Below are positions 28,355 to 35,669 of a DNA stretch of 64,000 nt, piece after piece. The notes under the pieces are model-generated. The model did not search any database, was not told the DNA's origin, and saw only the letters and a program-made list of their open reading frames with translations. Every line of letters begins with the position of its first letter. The stretch's first letter is position 1. The position numbers and the translations under genes were made by a program. The stretch is from Trueperella bialowiezensis (lineage in GTDB: Bacteria > Actinomycetota > Actinomycetes > Actinomycetales > Actinomycetaceae), in NCBI RefSeq assembly GCF_900637955.1, contig NZ_LR134476.1, positions 186,001 through 250,000 of the forward strand. The letters run 5' to 3'.

Positions 28355-28549
28355 TTACTGAGCGAGCTGCCCCGTTTCGTCAACGATGCTCAGAGCCACC
28401 TTCTTGAGTTTGGGCATGTGCTTGCGCGCGTGGTGAGCGCAGAAAAACAGGTTGCCCGATACAAGCGCAACACGCACGAAGGCCTGCGCGTTACAGGCAT
28501 CGCAACGATCAGCGGCTGTCAATACTGGTGCTTCAATTATTCTGTTCAC
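28355..28549 (-). CDS. DUF7455-type small zinc-finger protein
   Basis: About 64 residues from GTG 28549. The core LTAADRCDACNAQAFVRVAL followed by FFCAHHARKHMPKL holds the Cys-x2-Cys and Cys-x2-His sets of a small zinc-binding family that is near-universal in Actinobacteria and sits beside the sigma factor and parE. Start choice is uncertain: the frame stays open to 28588, but residues before 28549 do not look like the family and no ribosome site is seen. The function is unknown. Confidence 0.72.
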   Translation of the reverse strand: MNRIIEAPVLTAADRCDACNAQAFVRVALVSGNLFFCAHHARKHMPKLKKVALSIVDETGQLAQ

Positions 28550-28641
28550 ACCATGATCAAAGCATGAAAGCACAAAATAATTCCGCACATCTCATGGTGG
28601 TTCGCCCCCGGCAAAATAGTTAGGTTGCCGCCCGGCTATGA

Positions 28642-28647
28642 GACAAT
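28642..28647 (+). promoter_or_regulatory. -10 element of DnaQ-like gene (leaderless)
   Basis: GACAAT ends 6 nt before ATG 28654. Confidence 0.4.
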
Positions 28648-28653
28648 GGCGCA

Positions 28654-29262
28654 ATGAGTGGCACGGGCTTTGCAGTCATTGATATCGAAACCACAGGTTT
28701 GGACCCGCACACCGACCGCGTAGTGGAGATCGCTGTATTGCATCTTGATCGGGCGTTGCAAGAAACTGGGCGTTGGCAGAGCCTCGTTGATCCTGGCCGA
28801 GATACCGGAGCCGTCCATATCCATGGCATTACCACGGCCCACGTGACAGGCGCACCCACTTTTGCCGATATTGCTACCGCGCTGGCAGACAGGCTGGCCA
28901 GCCGGCTCATCGTCGCACACAACGCACAGTTCGATCGGGCTTTCCTCAATCGGGAATTCGAACGAGCAGGAGTGCCACATCGGCTTGGCGATGAATCGTG
29001 GGTGTGCACAATGGACCAGTCTCGGATCTACCTCGAGCCTGGTTCCCACTCGCTACGTGGGCTGGCCGATCGTCTGCACATTGTGCCTGGCAGGGCGCAT
29101 CGCGCACTCGGCGACGCCCTCACCTGTGCGGATATTTTCCGCACGTTCGTCAGATTTGAGCAGGAAGGGCGGCGCTACACCGATGTTGCGGTCAATCGCG
29201 ACGACGCCGAAGTGCGCCCAGCTCAGTGGGCGCGGGCTCGGCCGTGGAATTATTCGAGGTAA
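28654..29262 (+). CDS. DnaQ-like DEDDh 3'-5' exonuclease
   Basis: 202 residues, one exonuclease domain. Motif I is [10 protein letters not shown] (Asp10, Glu12), motif [14 protein letters not shown], motif [11 protein letters not shown] with the catalytic His and Asp. This is the fold of the DNA polymerase III epsilon proofreading subunit, but as a lone domain it may equally be an oligoribonuclease or repair exonuclease. It converges with the sigma factor gene, and the two coding ends overlap by 13 bases (29250-29262). A second DEDDh domain occurs in the broken nuclease gene at 40.9 kb. Confidence 0.85.
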   Translation: MSGTGFAVIDIETTGLDPHTDRVVEIAVLHLDRALQETGRWQSLVDPGRDTGAVHIHGITTAHVTGAPTFADIATALADRLASRLIVAHNAQFDRAFLNREFERAGVPHRLGDESWVCTMDQSRIYLEPGSHSLRGLADRLHIVPGRAHRALGDALTCADIFRTFVRFEQEGRRYTDVAVNRDDAEVRPAQWARARPWNYSR

Positions 29263-31097
29263 TCACGCAACACTTGCGAACGCGACGGATGGCGCAGTTT
29301 TGACATCGTCTTAGACTCAATCTGCCGGATCCGCTCGCGGGTCACCCCGTAGACTTTACCGATCTCATCGAGAGTCTTGGGCTGGCCATCGGTGAGCCCA
29401 AAGCGCATCGAGACCACTCCCGCTTCACGCTCCGACAGCGTGTCCAGCACCTGGTGGAGCTGTTCTTGCAAGAGTGTGAACCCAACTGCATCTGCGGGAA
29501 CCACGGCATCCGAGTCCTCGATCAAGTCGCCAAATTCGGAATCGCCATCCTCACCCAGCGGTGTGTGGAGCGAGATCGGTTCACGCCCGTACTTTTGCAC
29601 CTCAATAACTTTTTCTTCGGTCATGTCGAGCTCGCGTGCGAGCTCTTCGGTGGTGGGCTCTCGCCCAAGATCTTGCAACATCTGGCGCTGAACCCTGGCC
29701 AGCTTGTTGATCACTTCGACCATGTGGACCGGGATACGAATAGTTCGCGCTTGATCGGCCATCGCACGGGTAATAGCTTGCCGGATCCACCACGTTGCGT
29801 AGGTGGAGAACTTAAAGCCCTTAGCGTAGTCAAACTTTTCCACTGCGCGCACCAGCCCCAAGTTGCCTTCCTGAATGAGATCGAGGAAAAGCATTCCCCT
29901 ACCCGTGTAACGCTTGGCAAGAGAGACGACGAGGCGAAGGTTTGCCTCGAGCAAGTGGTTCTTGGCGTTACGCCCGTCACGTGCAATGATCTCCAGCTCA
30001 CGGCGATACTTGCGATCTTCGATCGTGGTCGTATCAAGAAGGTGCTGCGCATACAGCCCGGCCTCAATACGTTGCGCAAGCTCGACTTCTTCAGCAGCAT
30101 TGAGCAACGGCACCTTACCGATTTGCTTGAGGTAATCCTTAACAGGATCGGCGGTTGCGCCGGCAACGTGGACGCGCTGTTCCGGTTCATCGGTATCATC
30201 GGAGTCTTTGACGACGAACGCGCCCTTCGAGTCCTTACTCGACGCGGTCACGATGACGGTCTTTTCCTCATCGTCGTCCTCGTCTTCGTCGTCCTCGTCC
30301 TCAGTTTCGTCAGCACTATCGGCTGAATCGAGATCGTCAAGATCGTCGTCATCGAGGTCGTCGTCAAGATCGTCATCTAAGTCGAGGTCGTCATCAAGAT
30401 CGTCGTCAAGATCGTCATCCGGATCATCTGGCGTAGCAGGAGTGGCGTCCTCATCTGCGCTATCAACATCTGCGCTATCGACGAGGTCACCGGCTTGCTG
30501 CGTTGCCGGCTGTGCAGTTTTCTTCGGTGTCGAAGTTTTCTCTGGCTGTGTAGCCTTCTCCGGCTTCGAGGCCGCCTTTGCCGTATCGGAGCTGGTCTGT
30601 GCTTCAGGCGCCGGCGTTTCTAGCGAGCTCAGTAAGTCGACAAGATCTTGCTTGCGCATATTCGAATAGCCGGATACTCCGCGGCTTTTCGCAATTTTTC
30701 TTAGCTCTGGCACTGTCAGTTTGGCAAGCTCAGAGTTATTGCCTGCTTCCTTGGCCTTCGCTGAGCTAGCCTTTGTTTGCTTAGCTGGTTCAGCTGCTGT
30801 TGGTGCCGGCTTCTGAGCGGGCTTTTGCGCTTTCTCTTGTGGTGCTGACTCGGCCGACTCCTGTGACACGGCCTTATCTGCCGAGTTGCCTTTACCCGGT
30901 TGCGCGGGCGCTTCTACCGCAGCGGTAATGTGCTCGATGAGCACAGCTTTAACGGCCCGCGAGTTGAGCTTAAGCCCGAGTTCTTTAGCGAGCGTGCGCA
31001 GCTCGGGAACCCGCATGTCGGGCAGTGAGGCGACGTCGACATTTACCTTGTGCGCAGACGTTGAAGCGGTAGAAGTCGGAGTCTGAGATACAGCCAC
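29250..31097 (-). CDS. sigA: Principal RNA polymerase sigma factor (SigA/HrdB) with Rho_N-like N-terminal repeats
   Basis: 615 residues. Sigma70 regions 1.2 to 4 fill the last 320 or so: [20 protein letters not shown] (1.2), [16 protein letters not shown] (2.3-2.4), region 3, and [18 protein letters not shown] (4.2). The N-terminal 280 residues are unusual: two related helical repeats (about 25-60 and 124-159), each with VPELRxxAK, which resemble Rho_N/SAP motifs. A Lys/Ala/Pro/Thr linker and a long Asp/Leu/Glu-rich run encoded at about 30250-30440 follow. GTG 31097 is chosen because GAAAGG is 6 nt upstream; the frame upstream of it looks non-coding. A TATAAT lies upstream, giving a short leader. 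Confidence 0.93.
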   Translation of the reverse strand: MAVSQTPTSTASTSAHKVNVDVASLPDMRVPELRTLAKELGLKLNSRAVKAVLIEHITAAVEAPAQPGKGNSADKAVSQESAESAPQEKAQKPAQKPAPTAAEPAKQTKASSAKAKEAGNNSELAKLTVPELRKIAKSRGVSGYSNMRKQDLVDLLSSLETPAPEAQTSSDTAKAASKPEKATQPEKTSTPKKTAQPATQQAGDLVDSADVDSADEDATPATPDDPDDDLDDDLDDDLDLDDDLDDDLDDDDLDDLDSADSADETEDEDDEDEDDDEEKTVIVTASSKDSKGAFVVKDSDDTDEPEQRVHVAGATADPVKDYLKQIGKVPLLNAAEEVELAQRIEAGLYAQHLLDTTTIEDRKYRRELEIIARDGRNAKNHLLEANLRLVVSLAKRYTGRGMLFLDLIQEGNLGLVRAVEKFDYAKGFKFSTYATWWIRQAITRAMADQARTIRIPVHMVEVINKLARVQRQMLQDLGREPTTEELARELDMTEEKVIEVQKYGREPISLHTPLGEDGDSEFGDLIEDSDAVVPADAVGFTLLQEQLHQVLDTLSEREAGVVSMRFGLTDGQPKTLDEIGKVYGVTRERIRQIESKTMSKLRHPSRSQVLRDYLE

Positions 31098-31131
31098 GTG
31101 CAACCTTTCGAAAAGTGATGACAACTTGCAT

Positions 31132-31137
31132 ATTATA
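31132..31137 (-). promoter_or_regulatory. -10 element of sigA
   Basis: Perfect TATAAT on the minus strand, about 34 nt before GTG 31097. No good -35 is seen 17 nt upstream. Predicts a leader of about 28 nt. Confidence 0.55.
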
Positions 31138-31226
31138 GCGGTTTTTGTTGAAAACCTTTATTGCTCATTGATAAGAACGCAAAATGCGCGATGATATTCC
31201 CGCGGCGTCATGTGGTCAATGTAATG

Positions 31227-31601
31227 TCACTCACGAACAACGAGCACGGAACACGGACATTCAATCAGTAGTTTTTGGATCTGTGTGCCCAGCATATATT
31301 TGCCATGCGACTGCCCAGCGGCTGCCGAGACAACGACGAGGCCGGCATCGAACTCTTGCGCAACATCACTGATAATTCGTGAAGGCTCGCTGTCAGTGAG
31401 GCGGACTTCAACTCGAAATGCGATATCTGCCTGATCTAACCGTTGTGCCAGTCCATCAACTTCTTCATCGACCAGGTGCTGATCGGAGTGAGCGACCGGG
31501 CGAATAAAAAGCGCCACCAGCGTGTCATGACGCCGCCGAGCGATATCAATACCCGCGTGCAGGGCATGCTCGGATTTCATCATCGGCACGATGATTGCCA
31601 T
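31227..31601 (-). CDS. Universal stress protein (UspA) family
   Basis: 124 residues with a single Usp fold: MAIIVPMMKSEHALHAGIDI at the N-terminus and GTQIQKLLIECPCSVLVVRE at the C-terminus, the usual last helix and strand. The ATP-binding G-x2-G-x9-G-S/T loop is degenerate (SAAAGQSHGKYMLGTQ), so nucleotide binding is doubtful. ATG 31601 has GGAGGG at correct spacing; an in-frame start 15 nt upstream lacks one. It lies between DUF4192 and the sigma factor gene on the same strand. Confidence 0.82.
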   Translation of the reverse strand: MAIIVPMMKSEHALHAGIDIARRRHDTLVALFIRPVAHSDQHLVDEEVDGLAQRLDQADIAFRVEVRLTDSEPSRIISDVAQEFDAGLVVVSAAAGQSHGKYMLGTQIQKLLIECPCSVLVVRE

Positions 31602-31659
31602 AGTCCCTCCGTTCACGCGTGTGCATCGTCCACATGTTCTTGGTGTGCCCGTCGCCAGC

Positions 31660-32760
31660 TTAGGCTTGTTCGCTTTGCTGCTGACAATAATTCACCGGCG
31701 GCTGTAAATCTACAAACAGAGCCCGCAGGACGAGCTTAGCAAGAGAATATTCAGAGTCCGACTGGGCTGCGTGCATGGCGTTTTTGTATGCGCGCTCATG
31801 GTCATTCTGCCACCACGACAGATAGCCAGCGACGGCGAAAGCCGCCGGATCGTCGTCGTCGGAATAGCGTGCAATGTATTCGAGCAGGTCGACGATCTGC
31901 GGCAGATACGTGGCTGAATATTCGTTGGCATCACATAGCCGCTTAGCTAGCTGAGCCCGCGGAATACGAGTGACATTGGTCACCGCGTTGTTGACGGCGC
32001 ACACGATCACGCGATCGCGTAACAGCACCGAATCTAACCCTGCATTGAGTAGGCCAATGGCCTCATCCGAAGGTACACACTGCTCAGGTTCTATCCCCTG
32101 CCGAAGCAGATCGAGCACTTCTTGCCACACATTGGCGCATTTGCGGCGCAGCCTGGTCCGTTCGCGCTCATCGCGCGCCGACTCAACCGCGCATTGGCGG
32201 CTCGACCATGGCAAACGAGCAGGTTCATCCTTTGGTTCTGTGTCAAGGGGCGCCGATCCTTGGAAGACGAGCTCCATCACTCCGGGAGACTCGTTGAGCT
32301 CGGCGAAAGATCCCACGAGGCCGCGCGCAACAAGTTCTTCTACCGATTGGCCGTCGACGTCGCGCACGTCCATGAGTCCAGCCCAATGCGTGTAGTCGGT
32401 GATACCCACGCACACGTATCCGTTAGGCCCGTATCGGCAGTCCAGAAAGCTTTGGGCTGCCAGGCCTGCCGTATCCAGCAGATCCATCGACGTGGTATCA
32501 GCGAGCATGGCGGCCATGTCTGTGCCATACCAGGCGATGGCAAGATTCGTCACATTGAAGACGTCGATGAACTCTAAAACGGTATCGATAAGTCCGTGTG
32601 GCACGCCCTGATCGGCATGCGCGCGGATGAGAGGCCCGCTCATCCCATCCGGCTCGGTTGCAAGCGCAAGCAGGACCACGGAGTTGTGTGGGCGAAAGCC
32701 CATGAGGTGAGGCGTCAAAGCCAAAGATTCATGTTGGTGTGTAAGTCGTATTCTATCCAT
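31660..32760 (-). CDS. DUF4192 family protein
   Basis: About 366 residues. The family start is visible as LTHQHESLALTPHLMGFRPH and NSVVLLAL. A Cys-poor, mostly helical C-terminal half follows, with ALRALFVDLQPPVN near the end. DUF4192 is actinobacterial and of unknown function. The start is uncertain: ATG 32760 has GAGG only 2-3 nt upstream, and an in-frame TTG at 32772 is no better. It appears soluble. Confidence 0.78.
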   Translation of the reverse strand: MDRIRLTHQHESLALTPHLMGFRPHNSVVLLALATEPDGMSGPLIRAHADQGVPHGLIDTVLEFIDVFNVTNLAIAWYGTDMAAMLADTTSMDLLDTAGLAAQSFLDCRYGPNGYVCVGITDYTHWAGLMDVRDVDGQSVEELVARGLVGSFAELNESPGVMELVFQGSAPLDTEPKDEPARLPWSSRQCAVESARDERERTRLRRKCANVWQEVLDLLRQGIEPEQCVPSDEAIGLLNAGLDSVLLRDRVIVCAVNNAVTNVTRIPRAQLAKRLCDANEYSATYLPQIVDLLEYIARYSDDDDPAAFAVAGYLSWWQNDHERAYKNAMHAAQSDSEYSLAKLVLRALFVDLQPPVNYCQQQSEQA

Positions 32761-32863
32761 GCCCTCATTCAACTCTTTTGTGTACCGCGAGCTTTTCCGG
32801 CGGTAGTCAATTGTGGATTAACATGACGTTTGGCAACCTGTGGTTAACTCGACGCAGTCTCGA

Positions 32864-32869
32864 TATGCT
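32864..32869 (+). promoter_or_regulatory. -10 element of polyprenyl synthase gene (leaderless)
   Basis: TATGCT ends 6 nt before ATG 32876. TGGTTA about 17 nt upstream could serve as a weak -35. Confidence 0.5.
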
Positions 32870-32875
32870 CAACCC

Positions 32876-33925
32876 ATGCAAGACTTTCGTGCCGCAGTAT
32901 CTCAGCGGATCATCACAGCTCTCGACGAATCGGCTCCGTTCATCGATGACGAGCGGGCACTGAGCATTTGGAAAGAATTTCTGCGCCCCGTCTACAGCCT
33001 TGCCGAGGCTGGAAAGCGCACCCGAGCGTTGCTCGTAGCTGCCGGCTGTGAGGCATACGCGCCAACACTCTCACCGATCCACGCGGGAACGGCCGTGGAG
33101 CTTTACCAACTATCGGCACTCGCCCATGATGACATCATCGATGAATCTGACACCCGCCGCGGCGTGCCTGCGATTCACCGCAGTTTTTCCACCAGTCACC
33201 GGGCGATGTCGATGATGGGCGATTCCGGGAGCTTTGGGCGCAAGTCTGCAATCTTGGCAGGAGACTTCCTATTATCGCTTGCCGCTTTGGAGTTCGAACG
33301 CGCCGAACACATGAGCGCAGACGCCTTCGCAACAGCGCGCAAACTCTTCCACGAAATGACGGCGGAAACCGCATACGGCCAATACCTCGATTTTCGAGCT
33401 GAACTTACCGCGCTCAACGACGATCAGGCTAGCGCAGTATCCGAAGCCCTCCTTGTTGTGCGGCACAAATCAGCCCGCTACTCCGTTGAGTTGCCGCTCC
33501 TCATCGGCGCCGCCCTCGCGGGTGCTACCGACACCGATCTGACTCACCTGTCGCGAGTCGGCCGCCCTCTCGGAATCGCATTCCAACTTCGCGACGACGA
33601 ACTGGGCATCTTCGGCAAACTCGAAGACACCGGAAAGCCGGCTGGCGGTGACATCACCGAAGGTAAGCGCACTGTGCTCCTCGCCCTCACCCGGGGAATG
33701 GCCGACGCCGACGCCGTCGTGAACATCGACTCCCTTCTCGGCAAAGAACTGTCGCCTACTGACGTCGCCTACGTGCAGCGAGTCGTCACCGAATGCGGGG
33801 CATATGATGCTCACGAAGAGATGATCACTCGCTACGAACAAGAGGCGCTCGTTGCGCTCACGCACATTCCCAGCTCGCCCATACTGCATTCAGTAATGGA
33901 AGCACTCGCAACGCGGCGCAGCTAA
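32876..33925 (+). CDS. idsA: Polyprenyl diphosphate synthase (IdsA-type)
   Basis: 349 residues of the trans-isoprenyl diphosphate synthase family. First Asp-rich motif: HDDIIDESDTRRG; second: LRDDELGIFG, in which the last Asp of DDxxD is replaced as is common in actinobacterial IdsA. The basic PPi-binding region is GKRTRALLV. It extends isoprenoid chains from the Dxs-fed MEP pathway, for menaquinone or cell-wall carrier lipid. ATG 32876 is chosen over a GTG 36 nt upstream because TATGCT stands 6 nt before it and neither has a ribosome site. Chain length cannot be inferred safely. Confidence 0.88.
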   Translation: MQDFRAAVSQRIITALDESAPFIDDERALSIWKEFLRPVYSLAEAGKRTRALLVAAGCEAYAPTLSPIHAGTAVELYQLSALAHDDIIDESDTRRGVPAIHRSFSTSHRAMSMMGDSGSFGRKSAILAGDFLLSLAALEFERAEHMSADAFATARKLFHEMTAETAYGQYLDFRAELTALNDDQASAVSEALLVVRHKSARYSVELPLLIGAALAGATDTDLTHLSRVGRPLGIAFQLRDDELGIFGKLEDTGKPAGGDITEGKRTVLLALTRGMADADAVVNIDSLLGKELSPTDVAYVQRVVTECGAYDAHEEMITRYEQEALVALTHIPSSPILHSVMEALATRRS

Positions 33926-33951
33926 ACCCGCTTAGCATCACCTCGTGACGC

Positions 33952-33981
33952 ACCCCTTCGAGCGACAACGTTCGAAGGGGT
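33952..33981 (+). terminator. Hairpin terminator after idsA
   Basis: 10-bp perfect stem (33952-33961 with 33972-33981), 10-nt loop, followed by attcctta. It lies 26 bp after the idsA stop. Confidence 0.7.
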
Positions 33982-34061
33982 ATTCCTTACACCATATTTT
34001 TGAAAATAAGTGGAAACACGCCGAGAGGTGCGCTAATGTCTCATGTGAATCATAAATAACA

Positions 34062-34094
34062 TTTACATCTCGACTCACAACAGTCACATGTAAA
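34062..34094. promoter_or_regulatory. Inverted repeat upstream of the LysM transglycosylase gene
   Basis: TTTACAT (34062-34068) and ATGTAAA (34088-34094) flank 19 nt, 24 bp before the gene. It may be an operator; the regulator is unknown. Confidence 0.35.
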
Positions 34095-34117
34095 ACACGT
34101 GCAAACACGGAGGTTCC

Positions 34118-35602
34118 ATGTCCTCATGGATTAAGCGCTCGGGAGCTGCGCTCGCGGCGGCCACAGCGGCAACGATCATTACTCCTACCGCCCACGCAGA
34201 CGCAGTGGCTAACACCACACAGTCGCGAATTCCTATTTTTACGTCTCCTCTCATGACGTATCAGGTCAAGCCGGGCGATACCCTCAGCGCTATTGCTCAT
34301 CGCACTGGAACCACCGTGAGTGCAATTGCGCAGGCAAACAATCTGCGCAACCCGAATCTCATCTTCCCCGGTCAGCAGCTTCGCATTCCTGGGCCGGCAA
34401 ACGTTTCCCAGCCGGCGCCAGCTCCGCAACCAGCGGCCACGCCAGCACCTGTCACGCAGATCTACCGCGTGAAGGCAGGCGATACGCTCGGGAAGATTGC
34501 ACGCCAGCACGGCACCACTGTTGCCAAACTGGCTGCCGACAACAACATTGCTAACCCGAACATCATTCGCGTTGGCCAGCGTCTCACCATCGGTCAGGCC
34601 GCACCGGCGCCGGCCCCCGCGGCCACGCCTGCACCAGCACCGGCTCCTGCGCCCAAGGCTGCGCCTGCACCTCAGGCCGCGCCGGCTGGCACTACCTACA
34701 CGGTCAAGGCCGGCGATACGCTCGGGAAGATTGCACGCCAGCACGGCACCACTGTTGCCAAACTGGCTGCCGACAACAACATTGCTAACCGGAACATCAT
34801 TCGCGTTGGCCAGCGTCTCACCATCGGTCAGGCCGCACCGGCGCCGGCCCCCGCGGCCACGCCTGCACCAGCACCGGCTCCTGCGCCCAAGGCTGCGCCT
34901 GCACCTCAGGCCGCGCCGGCTGGCACTACCTACACGGTCAAGGCAGGCGACACGCTCGGTAAGATCGCCCGCCAGCACGGGGTGTCCGTTGCACAGCTGT
35001 CGGCTGCCAATGGAATCTCTAACCCGAACAGAATCTATGTTGGCCAAAAGCTCACGATTGGCGGCGCAACGTCTGCTCCTGCACAGCAGGCAGCAGCCGG
35101 CGCGCCAGCCAAGAAGCAGTTGGTCACCAATAACTTCCCCGGATACACCTATCCGGACAAGACTGTGGCAGCAGCGAACGAAAACAAGCACGCGCTCATT
35201 TCGAAGAGCGTGCCCTCGCGCGCTGAGATGCAGCAGATGGTTGCCGACGTCGCACGCGACATGGGTGTTGACCCTCGCCTGGCTCTTGCGCACGCCTACA
35301 TCGAATCCGGTTTCGATGCCACGGCAGTCTCCCCTGCGAACGCGATTGGCACGATGCAGGTGATTCCATCGTCGGGTGAATGGGCATCCGATCTGGTCGG
35401 CCGCAAGCTCGATCTGCTTGACCCCTACGACAACGTCGTTGCCGGCGTGGCCATCATCCGCCAGTTGCACCGCGCGGAGTCGAATTTCGACGTCGCTGTT
35501 GCGGGCTACTACCAGGGTCTGGGAGGCGTGCGAAAGTACGGCATGCGCCCGGATACGGTGAACTACGTGGCCAAGATTAAGCAGGCCATGAACCGCTTCT
35601 AA
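34118..35602 (+). CDS. Secreted four-LysM lytic transglycosylase
   Basis: 494 residues. Signal peptide of about 29 residues ending TAHADA. Four LysM peptidoglycan-binding modules lie at about 47-91, 115-159, 193-237 and 271-315, joined by Ala/Pro linkers. A C-terminal SLT domain (from about 365) has the catalytic Glu396 in YIESGFDATAVS, plus GTMQVIPSSGEWA. It would cleave cell-wall glycan strands. Modules 2 to 4 share a 234-bp (78-residue) period and are almost identical in DNA, showing recent duplication. GGAGG precedes ATG 34118. A strong terminator follows, so it is a single-gene unit. It may serve in resuscitation or division. Confidence 0.93.
   Translation: MSSWIKRSGAALAAATAATIITPTAHADAVANTTQSRIPIFTSPLMTYQVKPGDTLSAIAHRTGTTVSAIAQANNLRNPNLIFPGQQLRIPGPANVSQPAPAPQPAATPAPVTQIYRVKAGDTLGKIARQHGTTVAKLAADNNIANPNIIRVGQRLTIGQAAPAPAPAATPAPAPAPAPKAAPAPQAAPAGTTYTVKAGDTLGKIARQHGTTVAKLAADNNIANRNIIRVGQRLTIGQAAPAPAPAATPAPAPAPAPKAAPAPQAAPAGTTYTVKAGDTLGKIARQHGVSVAQLSAANGISNPNRIYVGQKLTIGGATSAPAQQAAAGAPAKKQLVTNNFPGYTYPDKTVAAANENKHALISKSVPSRAEMQQMVADVARDMGVDPRLALAHAYIESGFDATAVSPANAIGTMQVIPSSGEWASDLVGRKLDLLDPYDNVVAGVAIIRQLHRAESNFDVAVAGYYQGLGGVRKYGMRPDTVNYVAKIKQAMNRF
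34481..34948. repeat. Tandem 234-bp repeats inside the LysM gene
   Basis: Two consecutive copies (about 34481-34714 and 34715-34948) are nearly identical over 234 bp, differing at only a few positions (for example AACCCGAAC versus AACCGGAAC). A third diverged LysM copy starts at about 34949. In-frame copy change would alter the number of LysM modules. Confidence 0.85.
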
Positions 35603-35619
35603 CATACCGACACGCGAAG

Positions 35620-35646
35620 CCGATCAGTCCATGCCGGGCTGATCGG
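35620..35646 (+). terminator. Intrinsic terminator after the LysM gene
   Basis: 11-bp stem (35620-35630 with 35636-35646, one G-T pair), loop ATGCC, followed by TTTT. It lies 17 bp after the stop and just before the kinase promoter. Confidence 0.85.
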
Positions 35647-35656
35647 TTTTGCGCGC

Positions 35657-35662
35657 TATTGT
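35657..35662 (+). promoter_or_regulatory. -10 element of the PASTA kinase gene (leaderless)
   Basis: TATTGT ends 7 nt before GTG 35670. The upstream -35 region lies inside the terminator hairpin. Confidence 0.4.
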
Positions 35663-35669
35663 AGATATC

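Noticed and set aside
30250-30440. CRISPR-like or tandem repeat array
   Set aside because: The repeats are in-frame Asp/Leu codons of the sigma factor linker, without regular spacers.
34000-34117. c-di-AMP (ydaO-type) riboswitch before the LysM gene
   Set aside because: Such riboswitches often precede cell-wall hydrolase genes in Actinobacteria, but I could not find the conserved core; only a short inverted repeat is seen.
34124-35605. Full-length open frame of 493 codons antisense to the LysM gene
   Set aside because: Its codon content mirrors the GC-biased third positions of the real gene; it shows no known fold, and the + strand has a signal peptide, LysM and SLT domains.
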